This document shows, piece by piece, positions 7,373 through 14,609 of a DNA stretch of 17,426 bases. The stretch's first letter is position 1, and every line of letters begins with the position of its first letter. The position numbers and the translations under genes are program-made. The DNA comes from JAABYT01 sp041581935 (GTDB taxonomy: Bacteria; Pseudomonadota; Gammaproteobacteria; HK1), in contig JBFICP010000046.1 of NCBI GenBank assembly GCA_041581935.1, positions 1 to 17,426 on the forward strand, given 5' to 3'. The notes below the pieces were generated by a model that was not told the DNA's origin, did no database searches, and worked only from the letters and a program-made list of their open reading frames with translations.

Positions 7373-7732
7373 TTACCGATCACCGTCATCGGTGCTCAGG
7401 AATACCTCGTGTATGCCGAGCTGGTTGGGACCGGCGAACATCTCCTTGGGCGGCCGGTCCTTGTGCGCTTCGGCGAACGCGGGGCTCTCGGTCCAGGCGA
7501 CGAAGTCTTCGAAGCTGCGCCACCAGGTTTTCACCTCGTAGTATCCCTGGGTGTCCGGGTCATCGATCCAGGTTCCGCTGTCGTGGTCGAAGCGCATGGG
7601 TCTAGGACGGTGCACTTCGTTGCGAATGAAGCCCGGGGACCGATCGATGAGATGCGCGCGATTCCGAAACCGATCCTCGAAATCGATCTCGTGCCCGGCG
7701 GCGACGGGTATTCGATTCGTGACGACAATCAT
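7373..7732 (-). CDS. antibiotic biosynthesis monooxygenase (ABM) / heme-oxygenase-like protein
   Basis: This 119-aa protein begins IVVTNRIPV and contains FEDRFRNRAHLIDRSPGFIRNEVHRP and YYEVKTWWRSFEDFVAW followed by SPAFAEAHK. This is the ferredoxin-like dimeric ABM pattern shared with IsdG-type heme-degrading monooxygenases. His90, in the SPAFAEAH segment, sits where IsdG-type enzymes place their heme ligand; that correspondence is by motif, not structure. An insertion DHDSGTWIDDPDT lies between strands. I chose ATG 7732, preceded by AGGA with a six-base spacer; a longer frame starting at 7795 would overlap the divergent operon's leader. It could degrade heme or monooxygenate a small molecule. 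It shares its upstream region with the rightward catabolic operon. Confidence 0.85.
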   Translation of the reverse strand: MIVVTNRIPVAAGHEIDFEDRFRNRAHLIDRSPGFIRNEVHRPRPMRFDHDSGTWIDDPDTQGYYEVKTWWRSFEDFVAWTESPAFAEAHKDRPPKEMFAGPNQLGIHEVFLSTDDGDR

Positions 7733-7744
7733 GGCAATTCCTGC

Positions 7745-7774
7745 GTAACGGTAAGATGTCGTTACCAGAGTAAC
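7745..7774. promoter_or_regulatory. inverted-repeat cluster of GTAAC half-sites (candidate operator)
   Basis: Between the divergent monooxygenase and dehydratase genes, GTAACG (7745-7750) and CGTTAC (7760-7765) form an inverted repeat with a 9-nt spacer. The second arm also pairs with GTAAC (7770-7774) across CAGA. A partial GGTAA (7750-7754) mirrors TTACC (7762-7766). Three related half-sites in 30 bp, placed right before the first gene of a seven-gene operon, look like a repressor or activator site. No regulator gene lies next to it. A hairpin in the mRNA leader is the alternative reading. Confidence 0.45.
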
Positions 7775-7797
7775 CATGGGGGATGGATGGTGCAAAG

Positions 7798-8739
7798 ATG
7801 CTAGAGGTCGAAGACATCCAAAAAGCCCGTGAGCGCATCAAGAACGCGGTGCGCCGCACCCCGTGTTTTCGAGCGCGCTTTTGCCACTCACCCGCCGTCG
7901 AGGACGCGGCGCTTTCACTCAAGCTCGAGTGCCTGCAGGTGAGCGGCTCGTTCAAGGCACGCGGCGCGAGCAACAAGGTCATGACGCTCTCGGAGCGGGA
8001 GCGTAAACGCGGACTCGTCACCGCCTCCGGTGGCAATCACGGCCTCGGAGTCGCCTACGCCGGACGGCGCGCGGGATCCCCGGTGCGTGTCTATCTTCCG
8101 ACCTCGACTCCCGCGTCAAAGGTGGAGAAGCTCGAGCGCTGGGGCGCGGCGATCGTCTTCGAAGGCGAGGTCTGGGACGACGCCAACGCGGCCGCCGAGC
8201 GCGCCGCCGAGCGCGAGGGCATGACCTATGTGCATCCGTTTGCCGACCCGGCCGTCATGGCAGGACAGGGAACCGTCGGGCTGGAGATCCTCGACCAGAG
8301 CGCATCGGTGGACACCGTCCTGGTTTCCATCGGCGGCGGCGGGCTGATCTCGGGAATTGCCACGGCGCTCAAAGCCCGCAAGCCGGACGTCAAGGTCGTC
8401 GGCGTCGAGCCGAGCGGCGCGCCGACGTTGAAACGCAGCCTCGAGGCGGGCCGGGTGGTCGAGCTCGACGCGATCACCACCGACGCCAACACACTGGCGC
8501 CCCGGCGCACCGAGCAAATCAATCTGGACGTGGTACGCGAGCGCGTCGATGCGATCGTGCTCGTCGAGGACGACGACATGCGCGCGGCGGCACGCTGGCT
8601 GTGGTTCGAGATGGGTCTCGGCGTCGAGCTGAGCGCCGGCGCGGCCGTCGCCGCGCTGCGCACCGGTGCCTACCGTCCCTCCCGGGACGAGAACATCTGC
8701 GCCGTCGTTTGCGGCTCGGGAACCGACGGCTACCAGTAA
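7798..8739 (+). CDS. PLP-dependent serine/threonine dehydratase family protein (fold type II)
   Basis: The 313-aa protein has the fold-type II set: VSGSFKARGA with Lys53 as the PLP lysine, ASGGNHG (76-82, cofactor/substrate loop), SIGGGGL (177-183, phosphate cup), and a C-terminal CGSGTDG that contacts the pyridine ring. It has no ACT-like regulatory domain, so it is the short catabolic type (serine racemase, catabolic threonine dehydratase, hydroxyectoine-operon EutB or beta-hydroxyaspartate dehydratase families). The expected reaction is loss of water then ammonia from a beta-hydroxy amino acid, giving a 2-oxo acid. I chose ATG 7798 because the family usually starts just before the DI-x-x-A helix; ATG 7783 adds five residues and has no spaced ribosome site. 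First gene of the operon, 5 bp before the transporter. Exact substrate unknown. Confidence 0.88.
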   Translation: MLEVEDIQKARERIKNAVRRTPCFRARFCHSPAVEDAALSLKLECLQVSGSFKARGASNKVMTLSERERKRGLVTASGGNHGLGVAYAGRRAGSPVRVYLPTSTPASKVEKLERWGAAIVFEGEVWDDANAAAERAAEREGMTYVHPFADPAVMAGQGTVGLEILDQSASVDTVLVSIGGGGLISGIATALKARKPDVKVVGVEPSGAPTLKRSLEAGRVVELDAITTDANTLAPRRTEQINLDVVRERVDAIVLVEDDDMRAAARWLWFEMGLGVELSAGAAVAALRTGAYRPSRDENICAVVCGSGTDGYQ

Positions 8740-8744
8740 CCCGC

Positions 8745-9992
8745 GTGCCGATCGTCGCCTATGCGCGCTTCGCCGCGACCCACCGGCGCCTTGTCGCCTT
8801 CGGTTTTCTGGCCGCTTTCGCATCGAGCTTCGGCCAGACTTACTACATCGGCATCTTCGGGCCGGCCATTCAATCCGAGTTCGGTCTTTCCCACACCGTG
8901 TGGGGAACCATCTACATGCTCGGAACGCTCGCGAGCGCCGCGTTGCTGCCGTGGACCGGCAAGCAAATCGACCGGCTCGACCTGAGACTGTATACGGCGC
9001 TCGTCGGCCTCGCGGCGGTCGTGGCGTGTGCCGTGACGGCGCTCACCGTGGGTCCCACGATGCTGGTGGTGGCGATATTCCTGCTCCGCCAGTGTGGACA
9101 GGGCCTGATGAGTCATGTCGGCATCACCAGCATGGCGCGCTATTTCGATACCGGGCGCGGACGCGCCATCGCCATCGCTACCGTCGGCTTCGCCGTCGGC
9201 GAAGCGATTCTTCCGGTTGTCGCGGTATTCATGATCGCGGCGCTCGGCTGGCGCTGGTCCTACGGCGCAACCGGATTGGCGCTCGCGCTCGTGCTGGTAC
9301 CCGCGGCGCTGTGGTTGCTCGCGGGGCACGCGGGCAGACACCGGGCGCACCTGGCGGCGCTCGCGGCGCCCCGATCACGCGCGAGGTCGTATGCGCGTTC
9401 CTGGACGCGTGCCGAGATGCTGGGCGACCCGCGCTTCTATCTGCTGATGCCGGGGATCATCACCCCGTCACTAGTGCTCACAGCGATGTTTTTTCACCAT
9501 CTCAACCTTGCCGACGCCAAGGCATGGTCGCACGCGTGGATGACCGGCAGCTATGTCGTCTATGCCATTGCGGTGGTGATGACCTCTCTCACGGTCGGCC
9601 CGATCATCGATCGCCTCGGCGCCGCACGGTTGGTGCCTTACATGCTGATTCCGATGATCGTCGCCATGGTGCTGGTGGCGGAGTTCCACGATCCATGGAT
9701 CGCCTGGCCCTACCTGTTTCTCATCGGCGCTTGCACAGGCGTCGCACACACGGCCGTGTCCGCCATGTGGGCCGAGATCTACGGCGTCGGCCATCTCGGC
9801 GGGATCCGAAGCCTCACCACCGCCATCGGCGTATTCGCATCGGCCCTCGGCCCGGTCTCCCTTGGCGGCCTGATGGATCTGGGCGTGTCCATCGAGACCG
9901 GTTGCCTTCTGTTCGCTGCCTACGCCACCATCGCAACACTGTTGATGGGCATCGCGCTCGGCATGCGCGACACGCGCGCCCGAGCGCGATGA
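8745..9992 (+). CDS. MFS transporter
   Basis: The 415-aa hydrophobic protein has about 12 predicted TM segments. A cytosolic stretch with basic residues between the halves (about 195-220, GRHRAHLAALAAPRSRARS) is the usual central loop. GRGRAIAIATVGFAVGEAILP resembles the monocarboxylate/oxalate-formate-type MFS subgroup. Position in the operon suggests it imports the substrate, probably a small zwitterion or organic acid. The start is GTG 8745, five bases after the dehydratase stop, with no clear Shine-Dalgarno, so translation is probably coupled to the upstream gene. The frame stays open upstream to 8601, but that part overlaps the dehydratase and has non-membrane composition. Its stop overlaps an ATG (ATGA at 9989) in the frame of the next gene. 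Confidence 0.88.
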   Translation: MPIVAYARFAATHRRLVAFGFLAAFASSFGQTYYIGIFGPAIQSEFGLSHTVWGTIYMLGTLASAALLPWTGKQIDRLDLRLYTALVGLAAVVACAVTALTVGPTMLVVAIFLLRQCGQGLMSHVGITSMARYFDTGRGRAIAIATVGFAVGEAILPVVAVFMIAALGWRWSYGATGLALALVLVPAALWLLAGHAGRHRAHLAALAAPRSRARSYARSWTRAEMLGDPRFYLLMPGIITPSLVLTAMFFHHLNLADAKAWSHAWMTGSYVVYAIAVVMTSLTVGPIIDRLGAARLVPYMLIPMIVAMVLVAEFHDPWIAWPYLFLIGACTGVAHTAVSAMWAEIYGVGHLGGIRSLTTAIGVFASALGPVSLGGLMDLGVSIETGCLLFAAYATIATLLMGIALGMRDTRARAR

Positions 9993-10030
9993 GCGGTGTG
10001 CACGTCGCCAAACGAGGTACAGACAACACC

Positions 10031-10879
10031 ATGACACAACTTCGAATCGGACTGCTGCACCCCGGAGAGATGGGTGCCAGCGTCGGCGCCGCGGCCCGCT
10101 CTGCCGGCGCACGGGTCGCATGGGCTTCGAGCGGTCGCAGCGCCGACAGCCGCCGCCGTGCCGACGAGGCCGGCCTCGAAGACGAGGGCAATCTCACCAC
10201 GCTCGCCTCGGGTTGCGACGTGATCATTTCCGTGTGTCCGCCGGATGCGGCCACGGCGCTCGCCACAAGCGTCGCCGATACCGGCTTCGCGGGGATCTAC
10301 GTGGATGCCAACGCGGTGTCGTCGGTGACCGCGCGTGATGTCGGCACCATCGTCGAGCGCGGCGGTGGGCACTTCGTCGACGGCGGCATCATCGGGCCCC
10401 CGGCGCGCGCGCCCGGCACCACGCGCCTGTACCTGTCGGGCAGCGAGGCGTCGCGCGTCGCGCATGCATTCGAGGGTAGCGCGCTCCAGGCAATCGCCAT
10501 CGACTCGCGGCCCGGTGCCGCATCGGCGCTGAAGATGTGCTACGCGGCCTGGACCAAGGGCTCGGCGGCGCTACTCGTCGCAATCCGCGCATTGGCGGTC
10601 GCCGAGGGTGTCGAGGCGGCGCTCATCGAGGAGTGGTCGCTTTCGCAGCCCGGGCTCGAGGCGCGCAGCCGCTCGGCGGCACGCGACAACGCTTTCAAAG
10701 CCTGGCGCTTTGCCGGTGAGATGCGCGAGATCGCCGCAACCTTCGAGACCTCGGGACTTCCCGGCGGCTTTCATGGCGCCGCGGCGGAGATCTACGCGCG
10801 GCTTTCGGGCTACAAGGATTGCGATGTCGCGCCGGAGCTTTCGCAGATCGTCGATACGCTTCTCGACCCCAACACTTGA
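10031..10879 (+). CDS. NAD(P)-dependent oxidoreductase, 6PGDH/beta-hydroxyacid dehydrogenase-like (DUF1932)
   Basis: The 282-aa protein starts with a Rossmann loop GLLHPGEMGASVG (7-19). It follows with CDVIISVCPP (62-71), YVDANAVSS (90-98), FVDGGIIGPP (115-124) and a helical C-terminal domain beginning GAASALKMCYAAWTKG (162-177), the signature of the DUF1932 group. Lys168 sits where beta-hydroxyacid dehydrogenases keep their catalytic lysine, but the Asn normally four residues later is Ala, so the chemistry may differ. It probably oxidises a hydroxy acid or reduces a semialdehyde or oxo acid. I chose ATG 10031 because homologous N-termini begin just before RIGLLHPGEMG. ATG 9989, overlapping the transporter stop, would add 14 residues and allow coupling. 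The same frame is open far upstream over the transporter; that part is not coding. Confidence 0.88.
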   Translation: MTQLRIGLLHPGEMGASVGAAARSAGARVAWASSGRSADSRRRADEAGLEDEGNLTTLASGCDVIISVCPPDAATALATSVADTGFAGIYVDANAVSSVTARDVGTIVERGGGHFVDGGIIGPPARAPGTTRLYLSGSEASRVAHAFEGSALQAIAIDSRPGAASALKMCYAAWTKGSAALLVAIRALAVAEGVEAALIEEWSLSQPGLEARSRSAARDNAFKAWRFAGEMREIAATFETSGLPGGFHGAAAEIYARLSGYKDCDVAPELSQIVDTLLDPNT

Positions 10880-10920
10880 CCCGCGATTTGCCGCACGCGC
10901 AGGATGCGTAGCGAGGCTCG

Positions 10921-10926
10921 AGGAGG
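10921..10926 (+). promoter_or_regulatory. ribosome binding site deciding a GTG start
   Basis: AGGAGG is a perfect anti-16S complement ten bases before GTG 10937. It decides against the in-frame ATG at 10904, which lies upstream of this site and has no comparable ribosome site. Confidence 0.7.
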
Positions 10927-10936
10927 ATCCCACGGC

Positions 10937-13351
10937 GTGAAATCCCATGTGCAGGTAGCCGTCATCGGTGGCGGCGTGGTCGGCTGCAGCGTGCTCTATC
11001 ACCTCACCAAGCTCGGCTGGAAGGACGTATTGCTGATCGAGCGTTCCGAGCTCACATCGGGCTCCACCTGGCACGCCGCGGGAGGCTTTCATACGCTCAA
11101 TGCCGACACCAACATGGCGGCGCTGCAGGGCTATACCATTCAGCTCTACAAGGAGCTCGAGTCCATCAGCGAGCAGTCCTGCGGGCTGCACCACGTGGGC
11201 GGTCTCACCATCGCCACGACCCCCGATCGCATGGATTTTCTCAAAGCCGAGCGCGCCAAGCACCGCTACATGGGACTTCAGACCGAGATCGTCGGTCCCA
11301 ACGAGATCCGCGAGCTGAGTCCCATCACCAACGTCGATGGCGTCATCGGTGCGCTCTACGATCCCCTGGACGGTCATCTCGATCCGTCGGGCACCACCCA
11401 TGCCTATGCCAAGGCGGCACGCCTTCAGGGCGCCGAGATTGTGCTCAGAAACCGCGTCGTGGAGCTCAACCCGCGGGCCGACGGCGGCTGGCAGGTGGTC
11501 ACCGAGCAGGGAACCGTGAACGCCGAGTACGTGGTCAACGCCGCCGGCCTGTGGGCCCGCGAGGTGGGTGCCATGGTCGGCATCACCATCCCCTGCCACC
11601 CGATGGAGCATCAGTACCTGGTGACCGAGGACATTGCCGAGGTCTACGAGCGAAGCGAGGAGCTGCCCCACGTGATGGACCCGGCCGGCGAGAGCTATCT
11701 TCGCCAGGAAGGGCGTGGCCTGGTGCTCGGCGTCTACGAGCAGGCCTGCGAGCACTGGGCGGTGGACGGCACGCCCTGGGACTTCGGTCACGAGCTCCTG
11801 CCGGACAAGCTCGAGCGTATGATGGACAAGCTCGGCACCGCCCACGAGCGTTATCCATGCCTGGAAGCCGCAGGCATCAAACGCATCATCAACGGACCGT
11901 TCACTTTCGCCCCCGACGGGAATCCACTGGTCGGTCCGGTGCCCGGGCTCTCGAATTACTGGTGCGCCTGCGCGGTCATGGCGGGCTTCAGCCAGGGCGG
12001 CGGCGTCGGGCTCACGGTTGCCGAGTGGATGGTCGAGGGCGAGCCGTCCCGGGACGTCTTCGCCATGGACGTATCGCGTTTCGGGGATTTTTGCAGCCGC
12101 GCCTACACGCGGGCCAAAGTCCGGGAGAACTATCAGCGGCGATTCGCCATCTCCTATCCCAACGAGGAGCTGCCGGCGGCGCGACCCGCCGTCACGACGC
12201 CGGCTTATCCGGTCTGGAAATCGCAGAACGCCGTGTTCGGATCCGGGTTCGGTCTCGAGCACGTCAACTACTTCGCACCGAAAGGCGAAGCGCCTTTCGA
12301 GACGCCCACCTTCCGCCGCTCGAATGCTTTCGCCACCGTCGCCGAGGAGTGCCGCGCGGTGCGCACCGCGGTCGGCATCAACGAAATCCACAACTTCGGC
12401 AAGTTCGAGGTCACCGGCGCCGGTGCCGCCGGCTGGCTCGGACACATCATGGCCGGGCGCGTGCCGCGCCCGGGACGCATCGCGCTCACCCCGATGCTGA
12501 GTCCGAAAGGCAGGCTTATCGGCGATTTCACGATCACCTGCCTCGACGAGGAACGCTTCCTGCTCACCGCCTCGTACGCCGCCCAGGACTTTCACATGCG
12601 CTGGTTCGACGCACACCTCGCCGGGTCGGGCGTGCACATTCGCAACATGTCGCTTCGGCGCATCGGATTCCAGATCGCGGGACCGCGCGCGCGCGAGCTT
12701 CTGGCGCGCACCACCGGCGACGACGTATCCAACCAGGCGCTGCCGTTCCTCGCAGCCCGCGAGATGGAGGTGGGGTTGGCGCCGGCCATCGTCTGTCGCG
12801 TCACCTACACCGGCGATCTCGGCTACGAGATCTACGTCGCGCCCCGCTACCAGATCGCGCTCTACGAGGCCCTGCACGAAGCGGGGGCATCGCTCGGGCT
12901 TCGACCCTTCGGCATGCGCGCGATGATGTCGCTGCGGCTCGAGAAATCCTTCGGCGCCTGGCTGCGTGAGTACCGGCCGGACTATACCGCCGCCGAGACG
13001 GGGCTCGATCGCTTCATCCACTTCGCCAAGAACGATTTCATCGGCCGCGACACGGCCGAAGCCGAGCGCGACAACCCGCCGAAGCGCAAGCTCTGCGCGT
13101 TCGTCGTAGATGCCGAAGACGCCGACGTTTGGGCGGACGAGCCGATCTGGAAAGACGACGAGGTTGTCGGCTTCGTGACCTCCGGCGGCTATGCCCACAC
13201 CGTCGAAAAGAGCGTGGCGCTCGGTCTCGTTCCGAGAGCGCTGGCACGCGACGGCAATGCATTCGAGATCGAGATACTCGGCAACCGCCGCAGTGCGCGA
13301 TTGATCGGCGAACCGTTGCTCGACCCGCAGGGCGCGCGCATGCGAAGCTGA
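10937..13351 (+). CDS. FAD-dependent oxidoreductase fused to GcvT domain (dimethylglycine/sarcosine dehydrogenase-like)
   Basis: The 804-aa protein has a DAO-type FAD domain (about 5-370; dinucleotide motif VIGGGVVGCS at 9-18 and IERSELTSGSTWHAAG), a short FAO_M bridge, then GcvT (about 430-690) and GcvT C-terminal (about 700-795) domains. His46 in STWHAAG matches the histidine that carries covalent FAD in DMGDH and sarcosine dehydrogenase. GIKRIINGPFTFAPDG and GFSQGGGVG belong to the FAD domain. IAGPRAREL, YTGDLGYEIY and RLEKSFGAW mark the folate-binding half. The expected reaction is oxidative N-demethylation of an N-methyl amino acid with transfer of the C1 unit to tetrahydrofolate, using an electron-transfer flavoprotein not seen here. 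Length is typical of the family. It lies 57 bp after the dehydrogenase. Substrate not fixed: glycine-betaine derivatives or another N-methyl amino acid. Confidence 0.93.
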   Translation: MKSHVQVAVIGGGVVGCSVLYHLTKLGWKDVLLIERSELTSGSTWHAAGGFHTLNADTNMAALQGYTIQLYKELESISEQSCGLHHVGGLTIATTPDRMDFLKAERAKHRYMGLQTEIVGPNEIRELSPITNVDGVIGALYDPLDGHLDPSGTTHAYAKAARLQGAEIVLRNRVVELNPRADGGWQVVTEQGTVNAEYVVNAAGLWAREVGAMVGITIPCHPMEHQYLVTEDIAEVYERSEELPHVMDPAGESYLRQEGRGLVLGVYEQACEHWAVDGTPWDFGHELLPDKLERMMDKLGTAHERYPCLEAAGIKRIINGPFTFAPDGNPLVGPVPGLSNYWCACAVMAGFSQGGGVGLTVAEWMVEGEPSRDVFAMDVSRFGDFCSRAYTRAKVRENYQRRFAISYPNEELPAARPAVTTPAYPVWKSQNAVFGSGFGLEHVNYFAPKGEAPFETPTFRRSNAFATVAEECRAVRTAVGINEIHNFGKFEVTGAGAAGWLGHIMAGRVPRPGRIALTPMLSPKGRLIGDFTITCLDEERFLLTASYAAQDFHMRWFDAHLAGSGVHIRNMSLRRIGFQIAGPRARELLARTTGDDVSNQALPFLAAREMEVGLAPAIVCRVTYTGDLGYEIYVAPRYQIALYEALHEAGASLGLRPFGMRAMMSLRLEKSFGAWLREYRPDYTAAETGLDRFIHFAKNDFIGRDTAEAERDNPPKRKLCAFVVDAEDADVWADEPIWKDDEVVGFVTSGGYAHTVEKSVALGLVPRALARDGNAFEIEILGNRRSARLIGEPLLDPQGARMRS

Positions 13352-13355
13352 GTTT

Positions 13356-13448
13356 ATGTCGATGAACCCACTCCTCGCCGCTGACGGCGCGAGCATGCTC
13401 GCGGACATTCGCAATCGAGCCCGCTGCTGCGATCAACCCCACCCATGA
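13356..13448 (+). CDS. possible 30-codon leader ORF coupled to prpB
   Basis: An ATG four bases after the flavoprotein stop opens a 30-codon frame (begins MSMNPLLAADG, ends RARCCDQPHP). Its TGA (13446-13448) overlaps the prpB ATG as ATGA. prpB has no Shine-Dalgarno of its own (the preceding bases are CAACCCCACCC), so reading this frame would deliver ribosomes to prpB. It could equally be a chance frame or the remnant of a lost gene. Codon choice is not decisive at this length. Confidence 0.3.
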   Translation: MSMNPLLAADGASMLADIRNRARCCDQPHP

Positions 13449-14338
13449 GCAGCAAACAAACCCCCGGGGCGCGTTTTCGCGCCGCGCTCGATGAAGAGCA
13501 GCCGCTGCAGATCGTCGGCACCATCAACGCGTATTGCGCGCTGCTCGCGCAGCGCGCCGGCTTCCGCGCCATCTACCTCTCCGGAGCCGGTGTCGCCAAC
13601 GCGTCGTTCGGCCTGCCCGACCTGGGTGCGACGACCCTCGACGACGTTGCCGAGGACGTGCGTCGCATCACCGACGCGAGTCCGCTGCCGCTGCTGGTCG
13701 ATGCCGATACCGGATTCGGTCCCGCGCTGGTGCTGGCGCGCACGGTGCGGCGCCTGACGAAGGCCGGTGCCGCCGGCATGCACATCGAGGATCAAGTGCA
13801 GGCAAAGCGCTGCGGGCACCGGCCGGGCAAGGCGCTGGTCTCGAGCGGCGAGATGCAGGATCGGTTGAAGGCGGCCACCGATGCGCGCGACGACGCGAGC
13901 TTCGTCATCATGGCGCGCACCGATGCGTGCGCATCGGAAGGGCTCGAAAAAGCAATCGAGCGTGCCCGCGACTACGTCGACGCCGGTGCCGACATGATCT
14001 TCGCCGAGGCGCTGACCTCGCTCGATGAGTTTCGTGCGTTCACCGCGCGCATCGATGTGCCGGTACTCGCAAACATCACCGAGTTCGGCAAGACGCCGCT
14101 GCTCACCCGCGAGGAGCTGGGTGCGGCCGGCGTGGCGATGGTTCTCTATCCGCTGTCCGCGTTTCGCGCCATGAGCCGCGCGGCCGAGACAACCTACGAG
14201 ACCATCCGCCGCCGCGGCACCCAGAGTGAGCGCATCGACGCCATGCAGACCCGGGAAGAGCTCTACGAGGTCATCGGTTATCATGACGCGGAGCGTGCCC
14301 TGGACGCGCTGTTCTCGGCACGGAAAAAGTCCGGCTGA
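13445..14338 (+). CDS. prpB: 2-methylisocitrate lyase
   Basis: This 297-aa member of the isocitrate lyase/PEP mutase superfamily cleaves 2-methylisocitrate to pyruvate and succinate, the last step of the methylcitrate cycle for propionyl-CoA. It follows enterobacterial PrpB (about 296 aa) almost block for block: PLQIVGTINA, QRAGFRAIYLSGAGVA, GLPDLG, LPLLVDADTGFG (Asp86, Asp88 for Mg), HIEDQVQAKRCGHRPGK (catalytic Cys123 in KRCGH 121-125), FVIMARTDA, VLANITEFGKTPL, VAMVLYPLSAFRAM and DAMQTREELYE. The KRCGH loop and the YPLSAFRAM helix separate it from oxaloacetate hydrolases and PEP mutases. Only the residues after N28 (NAYCALLA) depart from the E. coli form as I recall it. It lacks its own ribosome site and may be coupled to a short upstream frame. 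Confidence 0.93.
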   Translation: MSSKQTPGARFRAALDEEQPLQIVGTINAYCALLAQRAGFRAIYLSGAGVANASFGLPDLGATTLDDVAEDVRRITDASPLPLLVDADTGFGPALVLARTVRRLTKAGAAGMHIEDQVQAKRCGHRPGKALVSSGEMQDRLKAATDARDDASFVIMARTDACASEGLEKAIERARDYVDAGADMIFAEALTSLDEFRAFTARIDVPVLANITEFGKTPLLTREELGAAGVAMVLYPLSAFRAMSRAAETTYETIRRRGTQSERIDAMQTREELYEVIGYHDAERALDALFSARKKSG

Positions 14339-14361
14339 CGGGGCCGAGTCGGACGGGAATC

Positions 14362-14550
14362 ATGCTGGAGGACGAGTTGCAAACCAGGGTGGTCGCGGCC
14401 ATCGAGCAGGCGGCCATCTCCGGACTGTGCCTCGAAGGCCAGCTGGAGATCGCTGCGCAGACGGTGCGCGCGCTCCGACCGGAGCTCGGCGGCGCCGATG
14501 CGCTTGCGCTCGCAACGGCAATTCACGCACGTTGCCGGCCCGACGATTGA
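14362..14550 (+). CDS. 62-aa hypothetical helical microprotein
   Basis: A 62-codon frame sits between prpB and the MmgE/PrpD gene, 23 bp after the former and 59 bp before the latter, preceded by GGACGGGA. The product is predicted to be almost wholly alpha-helical and amphipathic (ELQTRVVAAIEQAA, LEIAAQTVRALRPEL, ADALALATAIHARC) with two cysteines and no signal or TM segment. Leu/Ala periodicity and lack of runs of low complexity suggest a real small protein, perhaps a subunit or regulator of a neighbouring enzyme. I do not recognise a family. The length is short enough that chance cannot be excluded. Confidence 0.6.
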   Translation: MLEDELQTRVVAAIEQAAISGLCLEGQLEIAAQTVRALRPELGGADALALATAIHARCRPDD

Positions 14551-14609
14551 CACGGGCGCGGGCGGATCACGGCGTTTCCCTCATGGCCGAGTAAATTCGG
14601 GAGACAGCA

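Noticed and set aside
8666..10030. Upstream extension of the dehydrogenase frame across the transporter gene
   Set aside because: The extension is Arg-rich with no motif, whereas the other frame reads as a clean 12-TM transporter. The real protein starts at the Rossmann loop near 10031.
10571..13414. A 947-codon open frame on the minus strand opposite the flavoprotein gene
   Set aside because: The plus-strand frame has all DMGDH/GcvT motifs. The minus product has no recognisable domain and is rich in His/Arg/Gly/Val as expected from the complement of GC-rich codons. It reflects few stop codons in high-GC DNA.
14329..14354. GTCCG ... CGGAC inverted repeat just after prpB
   Set aside because: The 5-bp arms have a long loop and no T-tract, and the repeat overlaps the ribosome site of the 62-aa gene. 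Chance is likely in GC-rich DNA.
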